Positions 1-10,277 of a DNA stretch of 64,000 bases are shown here, piece by piece. The position numbers and the translations under genes were made by a program. The first letter of the stretch is position 1. Every line of letters starts with the position of its first letter. The notes under the pieces were generated by a model that was given only the letters and a program-made list of their open reading frames with translations, was not told where the DNA came from and did no database searches. The stretch is from Aestuariicoccus sp032586235 (GTDB lineage: Bacteria; Pseudomonadota; Alphaproteobacteria; Rhodobacterales; Rhodobacteraceae): assembly GCF_032586235.1 (NCBI RefSeq), contig NZ_JAWHTD010000014.1, positions 26,287 to 90,286 on the forward strand, in the 5' to 3' direction.

Positions 1-132
1 GCTAACGTGGTTGGAAACAAGCCGCAAACCGTGTGGGGGCACCAAAAACCTTCTCCAAGGTATTGTTTTGCGGCAGCTTTTGTCAGTCGCGACAGAGGTA
101 GTAGAACATGTCGGAGAACACTTCCGCCCTCT

Positions 133-262
133 ATGGCTTCAAAATATCTTCAAAAAGGAAGGTGTCTTCTATGTCAGCCGCAGGGTCCCGATGGACCTCA
201 GTCGGCATTGTTCGTCGGTCAGCATTTCCGAATTCCGCAGGACCGGATCGAGGTCTGTGGTC
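133..262 (+). pseudogene. Decayed N-terminus of a DUF6538-type phage integrase
   Basis: Reading from the ATG at 133 gives MASKYLQK. After one extra base near 157 the adjacent frame continues EGVFYVSRRVPMDLSRH and then SSVSISEFRRTGSRS. The combined pattern (short aromatic/Leu start, G-V-F-Y-V-x-R-R-V-P-x-D-L, then a basic 'LRT-S' segment) is the usual opening of tyrosine recombinases with a DUF6538 N-terminal domain. Similarity fades after about 262, and no catalytic domain follows, since the transporter operon begins at 537. I infer a frameshifted and truncated remnant of a former mobile element. The call rests on motif recognition only. Confidence 0.5.
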
Positions 263-536
263 ATTGCGAGGACGGCCCTTGGGCGTGGGCGAGAACGGCG
301 TTTTCACCGCCCGGTCCCTCAGCGACCGGCCTTGGACGAGTTTCACGGAGGGGCGGCATGACGGACGGTTGCGGCATCGCTCTCAGTTTCATGTGACCCT
401 GTGACCCGACCGCCGGTTTGGGCGTATGCGTCAGCAAATGGATGACAGACGGCACGGTCTTGTGCAAAGTTTCGGTGCGACGTTCGAAAGAAAACAACCG
501 GAAAACCGGTCGCGTCGCAATCAAGGGAGGAAGAAC
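263..536 (+). promoter_or_regulatory. Leader region of the sugar-phosphate transporter operon
   Basis: No convincing coding sequence is visible between the integrase remnant and the ATG at 537. The segment holds a small inverted repeat ACCGG-AAAA-CCGGT at 497-510, 27 bases before the start codon, and a strong Shine-Dalgarno AAGGGAGG about 7 bases before the ATG. No clear -35/-10 pair stands out. The operon promoter is presumably here, by position. Confidence 0.3.
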
Positions 537-1562
537 ATGAAGAAAATCAAAGTCTCGGCCGCGGCCTCGCTCGCGGCGCTCATGGTCAGCGCGGGTGCTG
601 CCTCGGCGGACAACCTGACGCTCTATTGCTCGGCGCAAGAGGATTGGTGCCAGCTGATGGCGCGCAGTTTCGAGGATGCGACGGGCATCGACGTGGACAT
701 GACGCGCAAATCCTCGGGCGAGACCTTTGCCCAGATCCGCGCCGAGGCGTCGAACCCCAAGGGCGACGTCTGGTGGGGGGGCACCGGCGATCCGCATCTG
801 CAGGCCGCCGAAGAAGGGCTGACAATGGAATACATCTCGCCGATGCGCGAGGAACTGCACGACTGGGCCATCAACCAGGCCGAAAGCGCGGGCAATCGCA
901 CAATCGGCATTTATTCCGGCGCGCTCGGCTATGGTTACAACACCGACCTGCTGGCCGCGAACGGCCTGCCCGAGCCTTCGTGCTGGAAGGACCTGCTCAA
1001 GCCCGAGTACAAGGGGCATGTGCAGATGGCGAACCCGAATTCGTCGGGCACGGCCTATACGACGCTGGCCTCGATGGTGCAGATTTTCGGCGAGGACGAG
1101 GGTTTCGAGTTCATGAAGGGGCTGCACAAGAACATCAACCAGTACACCAAGTCGGGCTCGGCCCCGATCAAGGCGGCTGGGCGCGGCGAGAACACCATCG
1201 GGATCGTCTTCATGCATGACGCCGTGGCACAGGCCGTCGCGGGCTTCCCGGTCAAGGTCGTCGCGCCCTGCGAAGGCACCGGCTATGAGATCGGATCGAT
1301 GTCGATCATCGACGGTGCGCGCAACGAGGACGAGGCCAAGGCGTTCTATGACTGGGCGCTCAGCGCCGAGGCGCAGAACCTGGCGCTTCAGGTCAACGCC
1401 TTCCAGGTGCCGTCCAACAAGTCCGCGCAGACATCGGACAGCGCGCCCGACATGAGCACGATCAAGCTTATCGACTACGACTTCAAGAAGTACGGGTCGT
1501 CGGACGAGCGCAAGCGGCTCTTGCAGAAGTGGGACGAAGACGTCTCGACCCTGCCGCAGTAA
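537..1562 (+). CDS. AfuA-like periplasmic substrate-binding protein
   Basis: Periplasmic binding protein of an ABC importer, 341 residues. The ATG at 537 is chosen because a GGGAGG ribosome site lies just before it and it starts a classic signal peptide (MKKIKVSAAASLAALMVSAG, cleavage near residue 24). The fold family is the ferric-binding protein cluster. Several stretches, including SGTAYTTLASM, PCEGTGYE (about residues 244-251) and the C-terminal KLIDYDFKKYG, resemble AfuA, which binds hexose phosphates rather than iron. The Tyr pair that binds iron in FbpA is not obvious. It is followed by its permease and ATPase, and by a convergent phosphatase gene that would fit sugar-phosphate use. 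The alternative is a Fe(III) or phosphonate binding protein. Confidence 0.8.
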   Translation: MKKIKVSAAASLAALMVSAGAASADNLTLYCSAQEDWCQLMARSFEDATGIDVDMTRKSSGETFAQIRAEASNPKGDVWWGGTGDPHLQAAEEGLTMEYISPMREELHDWAINQAESAGNRTIGIYSGALGYGYNTDLLAANGLPEPSCWKDLLKPEYKGHVQMANPNSSGTAYTTLASMVQIFGEDEGFEFMKGLHKNINQYTKSGSAPIKAAGRGENTIGIVFMHDAVAQAVAGFPVKVVAPCEGTGYEIGSMSIIDGARNEDEAKAFYDWALSAEAQNLALQVNAFQVPSNKSAQTSDSAPDMSTIKLIDYDFKKYGSSDERKRLLQKWDEDVSTLPQ

Positions 1563-1565
1563 ACC

Positions 1566-3830
1566 GTGGCGATTTCTGGACTGAGGGGCGCATCTTCGCC
1601 GATGCGCCCCGGCTCCGACGAGGCCGGCCAGGGCCGGGCGTCTTCGGTTCTGATATTTTGGTTCGTCGCCGGGTGGGTCGGATATTGCCTTTTGCCATGG
1701 TACATGGTCGACGGCGGGCTCTGGTCTTTCGAATGGCTGGTCGACGGTTACCCTTTCGACGAAGATTACGCCCCGGCCTTGTTCCTGATCGGGCAGGGTG
1801 AAAAGCTTTGGCTTGCGCCGCTGATCGTGCCGCTGGCGCTGCCTTTGCTGGTGCTGCGGCGGCCGAAGTCGGACCCGCTTTATGCAAAGGTGCTGATCCT
1901 GTCCGGTACGCTCGGCTTTGCCTGGCTCATCGCGCAGGGCTTCTCCATCGGCATTCGCGGGTTCAACTACGAATGGATGCAGGCGCTCTTTGGCAAGCTG
2001 GGCGACCGGCAGTTCGGCATGGGATACGGCGCGATGATCTGCGCCTCGGCCTTTCTGTTCCTGCTGACGCAGGGCGTCGCCGCGCGCGGGGCGATCAACG
2101 GCGACGTCTTTGTCGTCAGCGCCATTGGCGGGATCATCGCCATCGTCACGGCCTTTGTGTTCTTTCCCATCGCCAAGATGCTGTTCGCGGCCTTCGTCAC
2201 CGAAGAGGGCAGCTATTCGGTCGGGGTCTTCGCCGCCAAGTTCTTTGACGACCGTCTGTGGGGGCTGGGCTGCCTGGCCGGCGCGCGCTGCGGGGCGGCG
2301 TGGAATTCGCTTTTCCTGGCCATCGCGGTCGGGCTGATCACCACCGTTCTGGGGCTGGCCTTCGCGCTGGTCGTCACGCGCTCGGGCTTTCGCTACAAGC
2401 GCGGCCTGCGGGCGCTTACCGTGCTGCCCATCATCACGCCGCCTTTCGTGATCGGGCTGGCGCTGATCCTGCTTTTCGGCCTCTCGGGGTCGGTCACGCA
2501 ATTCTTCGCCGATCTGTTCGGCGTGCAGCCGACGCGTTGGCTTTACGGCCTGCCCGGCGTGCTGATCGCGCAGACGCTGGCCTTTACGCCCATCGCCTTT
2601 CTGGTGCTGATCGGCGTGGTCGAGGGCGTGTCGCCCTCGATGGAGGAGGCCGCCCAGACCCTGCGCGCGAACCGCTGGCAGACGTTCCGGACCGTGTCGC
2701 TGCCGCTGATGCGGCCGGGGCTCGCCAACGCCTTCCTGCTGGGCTTTATCGAGAGCATGGCCGATTTCGGCAATCCGCTGGTGCTGGGCGGCAATTTCGA
2801 CGTTCTGTCGACCGAGATCTTCTTTGCCATCGTCGGCGCGCAATACGATCAGGGCCGGGCTGCCGTGCTTGCCATGGTGCTGCTGTTCTTCACCCTCTCG
2901 GCGTTTTACGCGCAGCGCGCGTGGCTGGGAAAGAAAAGCTATACGACCGTCACCGGCAAGGGCGACGCGGGCGTACATCCGCTGATGCCAAACGCTCTGG
3001 CCATCCCGGTTCTGGCCGTCGCGATCGGCTGGGCGCTTTTCACCATGGTCGTCTATGCGATGATCCTTTACGGCAGCGTGGTCGAGCTTTGGGGCGTCGA
3101 CAACTCGCTGACGCTCAAGCACTACGTCACCGCCTTTTCGGTCCGGCTCGAGGAGGGGGGTATCCGCTGGTCGGGCGCCGCCTGGGACAGCTTCTGGACC
3201 ACGATCATGATCGCCGCCATCGCCGCGCCGCTGACCGCCGCGGTGGGGCTGGTGACCGCCTATCTGCTGACCCGTCAGAGCTTTGTCGGCAAGAACGCGT
3301 TCGAGTTCGGCACAATGCTGTCCTTCGCCATCCCCGGCACGGTCATCGGCGTGAGCTATATCCTGGCCTTCAACGTGCCGCCCATCGAGATCACGGGCAC
3401 CGGCGTCATCCTCGTCATCAGCTTCATCTTCCGGAACATGCCCGTGGGTGTGCGGGCGGGCATCGCCAGCATGTCGCAGCTGGACAAGTCGCTGGACGAA
3501 TCCTCGCTGACGCTGGGCGCGAATTCCTGGCAGACCTTCCGGCGGGTGATCCTGCCGCTGCTGCGCCCGGCGATCCTGGCGGCGCTGGTCTACAGCTTCG
3601 TGCGGGCGATGACGGCGATCTCGGCGGTCATCTTCCTGGTGTCGGCGCGCTACGACATGGCGACGAGCTATATCATCGGGCGGGTCGAGAACAACGACTA
3701 TGGCCTCGCCATCGCCTATTCCACGACGCTCATCTTCGTGATGCTGGCGGCCGTCGGGTTCCTGCAGCTTCTCGTCGGCCGGGTTCAGATCGGCCGCCGC
3801 ACGCAACTTGCCTCGGAGAGAATGAAATGA
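1566..3830 (+). CDS. AfuB/FbpB-type fused ABC permease
   Basis: Inner-membrane permease with two fused binding-protein-dependent transport domains (754 residues from the GTG at 1566), the usual arrangement in the FbpB/AfuB family. Two EAA loops are visible: EEAAQTLRANRWQTF near residue 360 and DESSLTLGANSWQTF near 644. About a dozen hydrophobic segments surround them. The start is uncertain: the GTG has no good ribosome site, while an ATG at 1602 lies in the right arm of a perfect hairpin (1585-1610). The gene starts 3 bases after the binding-protein stop and overlaps the ATPase start by four bases (ATGA), so the three genes are one operon. Confidence 0.88.
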   Translation: MAISGLRGASSPMRPGSDEAGQGRASSVLIFWFVAGWVGYCLLPWYMVDGGLWSFEWLVDGYPFDEDYAPALFLIGQGEKLWLAPLIVPLALPLLVLRRPKSDPLYAKVLILSGTLGFAWLIAQGFSIGIRGFNYEWMQALFGKLGDRQFGMGYGAMICASAFLFLLTQGVAARGAINGDVFVVSAIGGIIAIVTAFVFFPIAKMLFAAFVTEEGSYSVGVFAAKFFDDRLWGLGCLAGARCGAAWNSLFLAIAVGLITTVLGLAFALVVTRSGFRYKRGLRALTVLPIITPPFVIGLALILLFGLSGSVTQFFADLFGVQPTRWLYGLPGVLIAQTLAFTPIAFLVLIGVVEGVSPSMEEAAQTLRANRWQTFRTVSLPLMRPGLANAFLLGFIESMADFGNPLVLGGNFDVLSTEIFFAIVGAQYDQGRAAVLAMVLLFFTLSAFYAQRAWLGKKSYTTVTGKGDAGVHPLMPNALAIPVLAVAIGWALFTMVVYAMILYGSVVELWGVDNSLTLKHYVTAFSVRLEEGGIRWSGAAWDSFWTTIMIAAIAAPLTAAVGLVTAYLLTRQSFVGKNAFEFGTMLSFAIPGTVIGVSYILAFNVPPIEITGTGVILVISFIFRNMPVGVRAGIASMSQLDKSLDESSLTLGANSWQTFRRVILPLLRPAILAALVYSFVRAMTAISAVIFLVSARYDMATSYIIGRVENNDYGLAIAYSTTLIFVMLAAVGFLQLLVGRVQIGRRTQLASERMK
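1585..1610 (+). promoter_or_regulatory. Intercistronic hairpin after the binding-protein gene
   Basis: GGGGCGCATC (1585-1594) and GATGCGCCCC (1601-1610) form a perfect 10-bp stem with the loop TTCGCC. No T-run follows, so this is not a standard terminator. In such operons a stem here typically protects the upstream binding-protein mRNA and lowers permease expression. It overlaps the possible ATG start of the permease at 1602. Confidence 0.6.
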
Positions 3831-4915
3831 CCGAAGCGAAGATCAGCTCCAAAGCCGCGCCGGTGCGCTTCGACGGGGTGTCGAAGGTGTTCGGCAAGAA
3901 CGTCGTCGCCGTCGACAGCATCGACCTGCATGTGGAGGCGGGAAAACTGGTCACGCTTCTGGGGCCCTCGGGCTGCGGCAAGACCACGACGCTGCGGATG
4001 ATCGCGGGGCTCGAGATGGCAAGCTCTGGCACCATCTCGATCGGCGACAGGGATGTCACCAAACTGCCCGCGACCGACCGGGACGTGTCGATGGTGTTCC
4101 AGTCCTATGCGCTCTTTCCGCATATGAGCGTGCTCGAGAACGTCACCTACGGCCTCACGTTTTCGGGCTTCGCCAAGGACGAGGCGCGGGCGCGCGCGCT
4201 GGCGGGGCTGGACCTGGTCGGGCTCAAGGGCTTCGACGCGCGTCTTCCCTCGGAATTGTCGGGCGGTCAGCAGCAGCGTGTGGCGGTGGCCCGCGCGCTG
4301 GTGTTGGAACCGCAGGTGCTCTTGTTCGACGAACCCTTGTCGAACCTCGACGCCAAGCTGCGCCGTCAGGTGCGCGAAGACATCCGCGCCATCCAGAAAG
4401 ACCTCGGGCTGACCGTGGTCTACGTCACGCACGATCAGGAAGAAGCGCTGGCCGTGTCCGACGAGATCGTGGTCATGCGCAACGCCGCCATCGCGCAGAT
4501 GGGCACGCCCAGACAGCTTTACGACGCGCCGAACGACCGGTTCGTCGCGGATTTTATCGGCGAGGCCAATCTGATCGCCTGCGAGATCGAGGATGTGCAG
4601 GACGACGAGGCGACCATCGCCATCGGCGGCTATCGCTACCGGTTGCCGTCGCGGGGGCTGGGCCGCGGTCCGGCGACGCTTGCGGTCCGTCCGTCGCGCA
4701 TCGCGCTCGGGGCCAGCGACGGGATCGTCGCGACCGTGGCCAAGGCGACCTATGTGGGTGAGCGCATGGAATACACGCTGACCGGCGAATTCGGCCAGGT
4801 CTTTGCCGTTCTCGACGATGTCGACGCCCCGCTGGAGCCCGGATCGCAGACGACCATGGCCTTTGCCCGCAAGGGGCCCGTTCTGCTGCCGGAGGAGGGG
4901 CCGCCCGCTGCCTGA
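3827..4915 (+). CDS. AfuC/FbpC-type ABC transporter ATPase
   Basis: Cytoplasmic ATPase of the same importer, 362 residues, starting at the ATG that overlaps the permease stop. Walker A GPSGCGKTT is at about residues 45-53, the Q-loop VFQSYALFPH follows, the signature LSGGQQQR is at about 144-151, Walker B VLLFDEP at about 164-170 and the H-loop THD near 201. A C-terminal TOBE-like region (about 280-355) matches the length of the FbpC/PotA/MalK group. The ligand cannot be read from this subunit and is inferred from the binding protein. Confidence 0.9.
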   Translation: MTEAKISSKAAPVRFDGVSKVFGKNVVAVDSIDLHVEAGKLVTLLGPSGCGKTTTLRMIAGLEMASSGTISIGDRDVTKLPATDRDVSMVFQSYALFPHMSVLENVTYGLTFSGFAKDEARARALAGLDLVGLKGFDARLPSELSGGQQQRVAVARALVLEPQVLLFDEPLSNLDAKLRRQVREDIRAIQKDLGLTVVYVTHDQEEALAVSDEIVVMRNAAIAQMGTPRQLYDAPNDRFVADFIGEANLIACEIEDVQDDEATIAIGGYRYRLPSRGLGRGPATLAVRPSRIALGASDGIVATVAKATYVGERMEYTLTGEFGQVFAVLDDVDAPLEPGSQTTMAFARKGPVLLPEEGPPAA

Positions 4916-4951
4916 TCGCCTGGCGCGTCGTCACGGTTGGCGAGGAGAGCG

Positions 4952-5746
4952 TCAGCCTTCCCACGCCGCGTCGCAGAGCGCGACCAGCGTGTCAAAGACC
5001 TCTGCCGTGCCGGCGATCACCCGGCCGCCGTCGCGGATCATTGCGGCTGCGTCCTGATCCTCGATCCGGCCGCCCGCCTCGGCGATCATCAACTGCCCGG
5101 CAAGGCAATCCCAGGCGTTCATGTGTTCCTCGACATAGCCCAGCAGCCGGCCGGCAGCGACATAGGCCAGCGACAGCGCGCCGCTGGCGTTCCGGTGATA
5201 CATGGCCCCCCGGTCGATCAGCGCGGATATGACCGGCACGACGTTCTTCGCTTCGACCCGGTTCGAATAGCCGACCGCGACGGTCCCGCTGGCCAGCGCC
5301 ACCCCGTCTGCGACGTGCATCGGCTTGCCGTTCAGCGTGGCGCCGTGACCCCGCATCGCGGCAAAGGTCTCGTCGACGTTGGGGTCGTGGATGACGCCGA
5401 ATTCGGTGGAGCCACCGGCGACGCCCGCCAGCACGATCGTCCAGGCCGGGATCCCGTTGACGAAATTCGTCGTCCCGTCGATGGGGTCGATGACCCAGTC
5501 GAAACCGCTGGTCCCGGATTTCGCGGCCTCTTCCTCGCCGACGATCCCGTCGTCGGGGAAGGCCTCGGCGATGCGGGCGCGCACAAAGGCCTCGACGTTG
5601 CGGTCGGCCTCGCTCACCCAGTCCTGCGTGCCTTTCTGGTCGACGACGAGGGTCGAGCGGTCGGCGAAATAGCCCATCGCGGTACGCCCGGCCTCGCGGC
5701 TCAGGGCCAGGGCGAATTCGAAACGGTTGGCGGCCTGCTGTGTCAT
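4952..5746 (-). CDS. Inositol monophosphatase family phosphatase
   Basis: A 264-residue Mg-dependent phosphatase of the IMPase/FBPase superfamily. The metal-site motifs are present: GEEE at about residues 70-73, DPIDGTTNF at 87-95, and WDCLAG near 210 with a following GG. This family removes phosphate from myo-inositol-1-phosphate, 3'-phosphoadenosine-5'-phosphate, histidinol phosphate or sugar phosphates, and sequence alone does not separate these here. It is convergent with the AfuABC-like operon, 36 bases away. Dephosphorylation of imported sugar phosphates is a reasonable inference from context, not shown. Confidence 0.88.
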   Translation of the reverse strand: MTQQAANRFEFALALSREAGRTAMGYFADRSTLVVDQKGTQDWVSEADRNVEAFVRARIAEAFPDDGIVGEEEAAKSGTSGFDWVIDPIDGTTNFVNGIPAWTIVLAGVAGGSTEFGVIHDPNVDETFAAMRGHGATLNGKPMHVADGVALASGTVAVGYSNRVEAKNVVPVISALIDRGAMYHRNASGALSLAYVAAGRLLGYVEEHMNAWDCLAGQLMIAEAGGRIEDQDAAAMIRDGGRVIAGTAEVFDTLVALCDAAWEG

Positions 5747-5900
5747 GATCCGATCCGGTTGGGGACAGTGTGCCCGGTCATGGTAACAGCATCCGGCGCG
5801 GCGATGCGACGGCTATTTTTGCGCGGGTCTGTCGCGTATCGTCCAGGCCGGTGGCCGAGGATCGCGCCCGCTAATTGGGTCTGACAAAGCGCCAGGCGCT

Positions 5901-6392
5901 TCAGTGGATCGCGTGCTTCAGAAGGGCGAGCGCCAGTCCGACCGCCCCGGCGAAAAGCCCGCCCAGCAGGCTTGGCGCCAGCCTGCGGTCGATGGTCCAC
6001 CCGACCCGCACGCCCAAGGTCGCCAGCAGACCGATGCAAAGGATCTGCGAGGCCAGAACCGCCCGTTCCGCGCTCATCAGCCCCGCCGCCGCGCCCAGAA
6101 AGAAGAGCGTCGGCAGGTTCGCCACCGCCAGCGTCGGGCTGCTGTGCCGCCAGGCGGCGCGCACCTCCGCCCGGGTGATCCGCGCGCCGGTGTCAAGCGC
6201 GTGCGCCATGAGCTCGGCAAAGGCCTTGGCCAGCGTCACCGCCAGAACCGATCCAAACAGCACCACGGCGGTGCGCACAGGCGTCTCGGGGTGATCGCCG
6301 ATCGCCATCAGGATGCTGAGCACCATGATCGCGCCGTAGATCAGCCCGAACGCCGCCTTGTCGAGCCGCCCCCAGCCGCGCTCCGGTGTCAT
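5901..6392 (-). CDS. Small integral membrane protein, unknown function
   Basis: A 163-residue protein with about five hydrophobic segments (roughly residues 15-33, 42-60, 86-106, 112-133 and 139-158) and a short charged start MTPERGWGRLDK. No catalytic motif or known domain is recognised. Its ATG overlaps the stop of the upstream serine hydrolase by four bases, so the two are translationally coupled. Start choice rests on this overlap. A longer in-frame extension upstream exists only as the antisense-free shadow of the hydrolase gene in another frame. Confidence 0.65.
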   Translation of the reverse strand: MTPERGWGRLDKAAFGLIYGAIMVLSILMAIGDHPETPVRTAVVLFGSVLAVTLAKAFAELMAHALDTGARITRAEVRAAWRHSSPTLAVANLPTLFFLGAAAGLMSAERAVLASQILCIGLLATLGVRVGWTIDRRLAPSLLGGLFAGAVGLALALLKHAIH

Positions 6393-7723
6393 CGCGTCAT
6401 CAGGTATTCGGCGACCGCCTGGTAGGTGGGCAGGGAGGTGGGGTCGATGAAGCCGTTCTGCGCGCGTGGGTATGACGCGAGGCGCACCAGCACCATCTCG
6501 GCGGTGGGATCGACATAGATCGTCTGGCCATGCACGCCGCGCGCCGCATAGGCGCCGTGATCGTTGTGAAAGACCCACCACTGGCTGGTGTAGCTGCCGT
6601 TCGGGATCGTCGGGAAACCGGCGAATTTCGACGGATCGCCCCCGGCGGCGATGGTGTTTACCACCTCGGCGGGGAAGAGCCGCTCGCCGTCGATCTCGCC
6701 GCCGTTGAGCATCAGCTGCCCCAGCCGCCCCAGATCGCGCAGCCCCGCCGTCACGCCGCCGCCCGCAAAGGGCACGCCCTTGCCGTCCACGGTCTGATAG
6801 GCGTCCTGTTCGGCGCCCATCCGCCGCCAGAGCCGTTCCGAGGCCAGATCGGTCACCGCCTTGCCCGTCACGCGGCTGATCATCCAGCCCAGCATGTCGG
6901 AATTGATGGTCTTGTAGTGAAACTCGGCCCCGTGTTCGCCCTCCGCCTTGACCTGCTGGAGGTACTCCCAATAGCCGTCGGGGCCGTCGTAATCGGCGGC
7001 TTTCGGCAGCGGGCTGGCGGCGCGGGAATAGACCCAGATGTCGGCATCGGGGTCCGAGTAATTCTCGGAATATTGCACGCCGGTGGTCATATCCATGACC
7101 TCCCGCACGGTGGCGCTGGCGAATGCGCTGTCGCCGATCTCGGGGATGACGTCGCGCACCAGCAACGTGTCGTCCAGCACGCCCTCGGCCACGAGGATCT
7201 CGCCCAGAAGGCCGGTGATCGACTTGGTCATCGACATGATCGCGTGCTTGCCGTCTTCCTCGAGGCAGCCGAAATAGCGCTCATAGACGACCTCGCCCTT
7301 GTGCAGGATCAGCATGCCGTCGGTGTAATTGGCGTAAAGCGATGCCTCCCAGGTCATGTCCGCGTCGCCGTCGATGGGCGTGAAGGTCAGCGCGTCGATC
7401 TCGCGCGCGAGATCGGCAAAGGTGGCGGGCGACGGGTAGGGCAGCGGCACCGGCGCGCCGGTGCCGCGGCTGATTTCCTCGGTCGGCAGGAATTCCCGCA
7501 GATGGCAGACCGACCAGCGCAATTTCGGAAAGCTGAAATAGTTCGAGTCGGGCTGCGTGATCAGCTTGTCGGGCGGCGGCGGGAACCCCTGCATCCAGCC
7601 CATCACGTTGGGGTCGGACTCCTGCGCCGAAAGCGGCGCCTGCTGGGCAGCGGCAGGCCCGGCCACACCGAGGGCGAGGACAAGACCGGTGGTGCGGACG
7701 GCGTTGGCAATCGATGTCGTCAT
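6389..7723 (-). CDS. Exported serine hydrolase, class C beta-lactamase family
   Basis: A 444-residue member of the beta-lactamase/DD-peptidase-like serine hydrolases (EstB, class C fold). The ATG at 7723 follows a GGAG ribosome site and starts a signal peptide ending in GPAAAQQ near residue 26, so the protein is periplasmic. The nucleophile motif SMTK lies near residue 163, and YKTINSD supplies the Tyr-x-Asn-like element. HGQ before the C-terminal strand replaces the KTG box, as in many esterase-like members. The substrate is unknown; ester or amide hydrolysis is the family-level prediction. It is coupled to the membrane protein downstream and divergent from the isocitrate dehydrogenase gene. 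Confidence 0.82.
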   Translation of the reverse strand: MTTSIANAVRTTGLVLALGVAGPAAAQQAPLSAQESDPNVMGWMQGFPPPPDKLITQPDSNYFSFPKLRWSVCHLREFLPTEEISRGTGAPVPLPYPSPATFADLAREIDALTFTPIDGDADMTWEASLYANYTDGMLILHKGEVVYERYFGCLEEDGKHAIMSMTKSITGLLGEILVAEGVLDDTLLVRDVIPEIGDSAFASATVREVMDMTTGVQYSENYSDPDADIWVYSRAASPLPKAADYDGPDGYWEYLQQVKAEGEHGAEFHYKTINSDMLGWMISRVTGKAVTDLASERLWRRMGAEQDAYQTVDGKGVPFAGGGVTAGLRDLGRLGQLMLNGGEIDGERLFPAEVVNTIAAGGDPSKFAGFPTIPNGSYTSQWWVFHNDHGAYAARGVHGQTIYVDPTAEMVLVRLASYPRAQNGFIDPTSLPTYQAVAEYLMTR

Positions 7724-7905
7724 TGAAATAATCTCCTGTCCGGGTCGACGTATGGCCCCGAAGGCTAGCGGCATTTTCGGCTTACGAGAAGTGCCGGCGC
7801 GCATCCCGTCGCACGGCGGCGCGGTTTCATGCCTGTGCAGGCGGCGTTATCTGCCTGCCTGCGGCTTTCGGGCCAGTGGTACTTTGGCGCGTTGTGTACT
7901 AACAC

Positions 7906-7944
7906 CCGGCCTGATCGGTGGGGTCAGGCCGGCTGACCCGTCAG
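7906..7944 (+). promoter_or_regulatory. Overlapping inverted repeats in the icd leader
   Basis: Three inverted repeats share bases. CCGGCCTGA (7906-7914) pairs with TCAGGCCGG (7924-7932). GGGTCAG (7921-7927) pairs with CTGACCC (7933-7939). CTGAC (7933-7937) pairs with GTCAG (7940-7944). The first two stems cannot form together. They lie about 30 bases before the isocitrate dehydrogenase ATG. They could be mutually exclusive RNA stems or a compound DNA operator. No poly-T tract follows. Confidence 0.5.
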
Positions 7945-7974
7945 AATCACCTAATAAAGAGGGGCTTGAAGGCC

Positions 7975-10197
<2,223 letters not shown>

Positions 10198-10205
10198 ATG
10201 AAAAG

Positions 10206-10229
10206 CGGGCGGCGCATCGACGCCGCCCG
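10206..10229. terminator. Bidirectional hairpin terminator between icd and the FAH hydrolase
   Basis: CGGGCGGCG (10206-10214) and CGCCGCCCG (10221-10229) form a 9-bp stem with loop CATCGA, nine bases after the icd stop. On the minus strand the stem is followed by CTTTTC and on the plus strand by TTCAG, so it may serve both convergent genes. The T-runs are short. Confidence 0.65.
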
Positions 10230-10277
10230 TTCAGTGCTGCGGGGCAGACGGGCTGCCGCGCAAGATCGCGAGGGTTC

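Noticed and set aside
261..3806. A 1181-codon open frame on the minus strand
   Set aside because: It is an antisense shadow of the transporter genes. The product is rich in Arg, Asp and Gly without domains, as expected in high-GC DNA.
2258..3826. N-terminal extension of the ATPase frame through the permease
   Set aside because: The extension is out of frame with the permease and low in complexity. The ATPase starts at the ATG at 3827 with proper domains.
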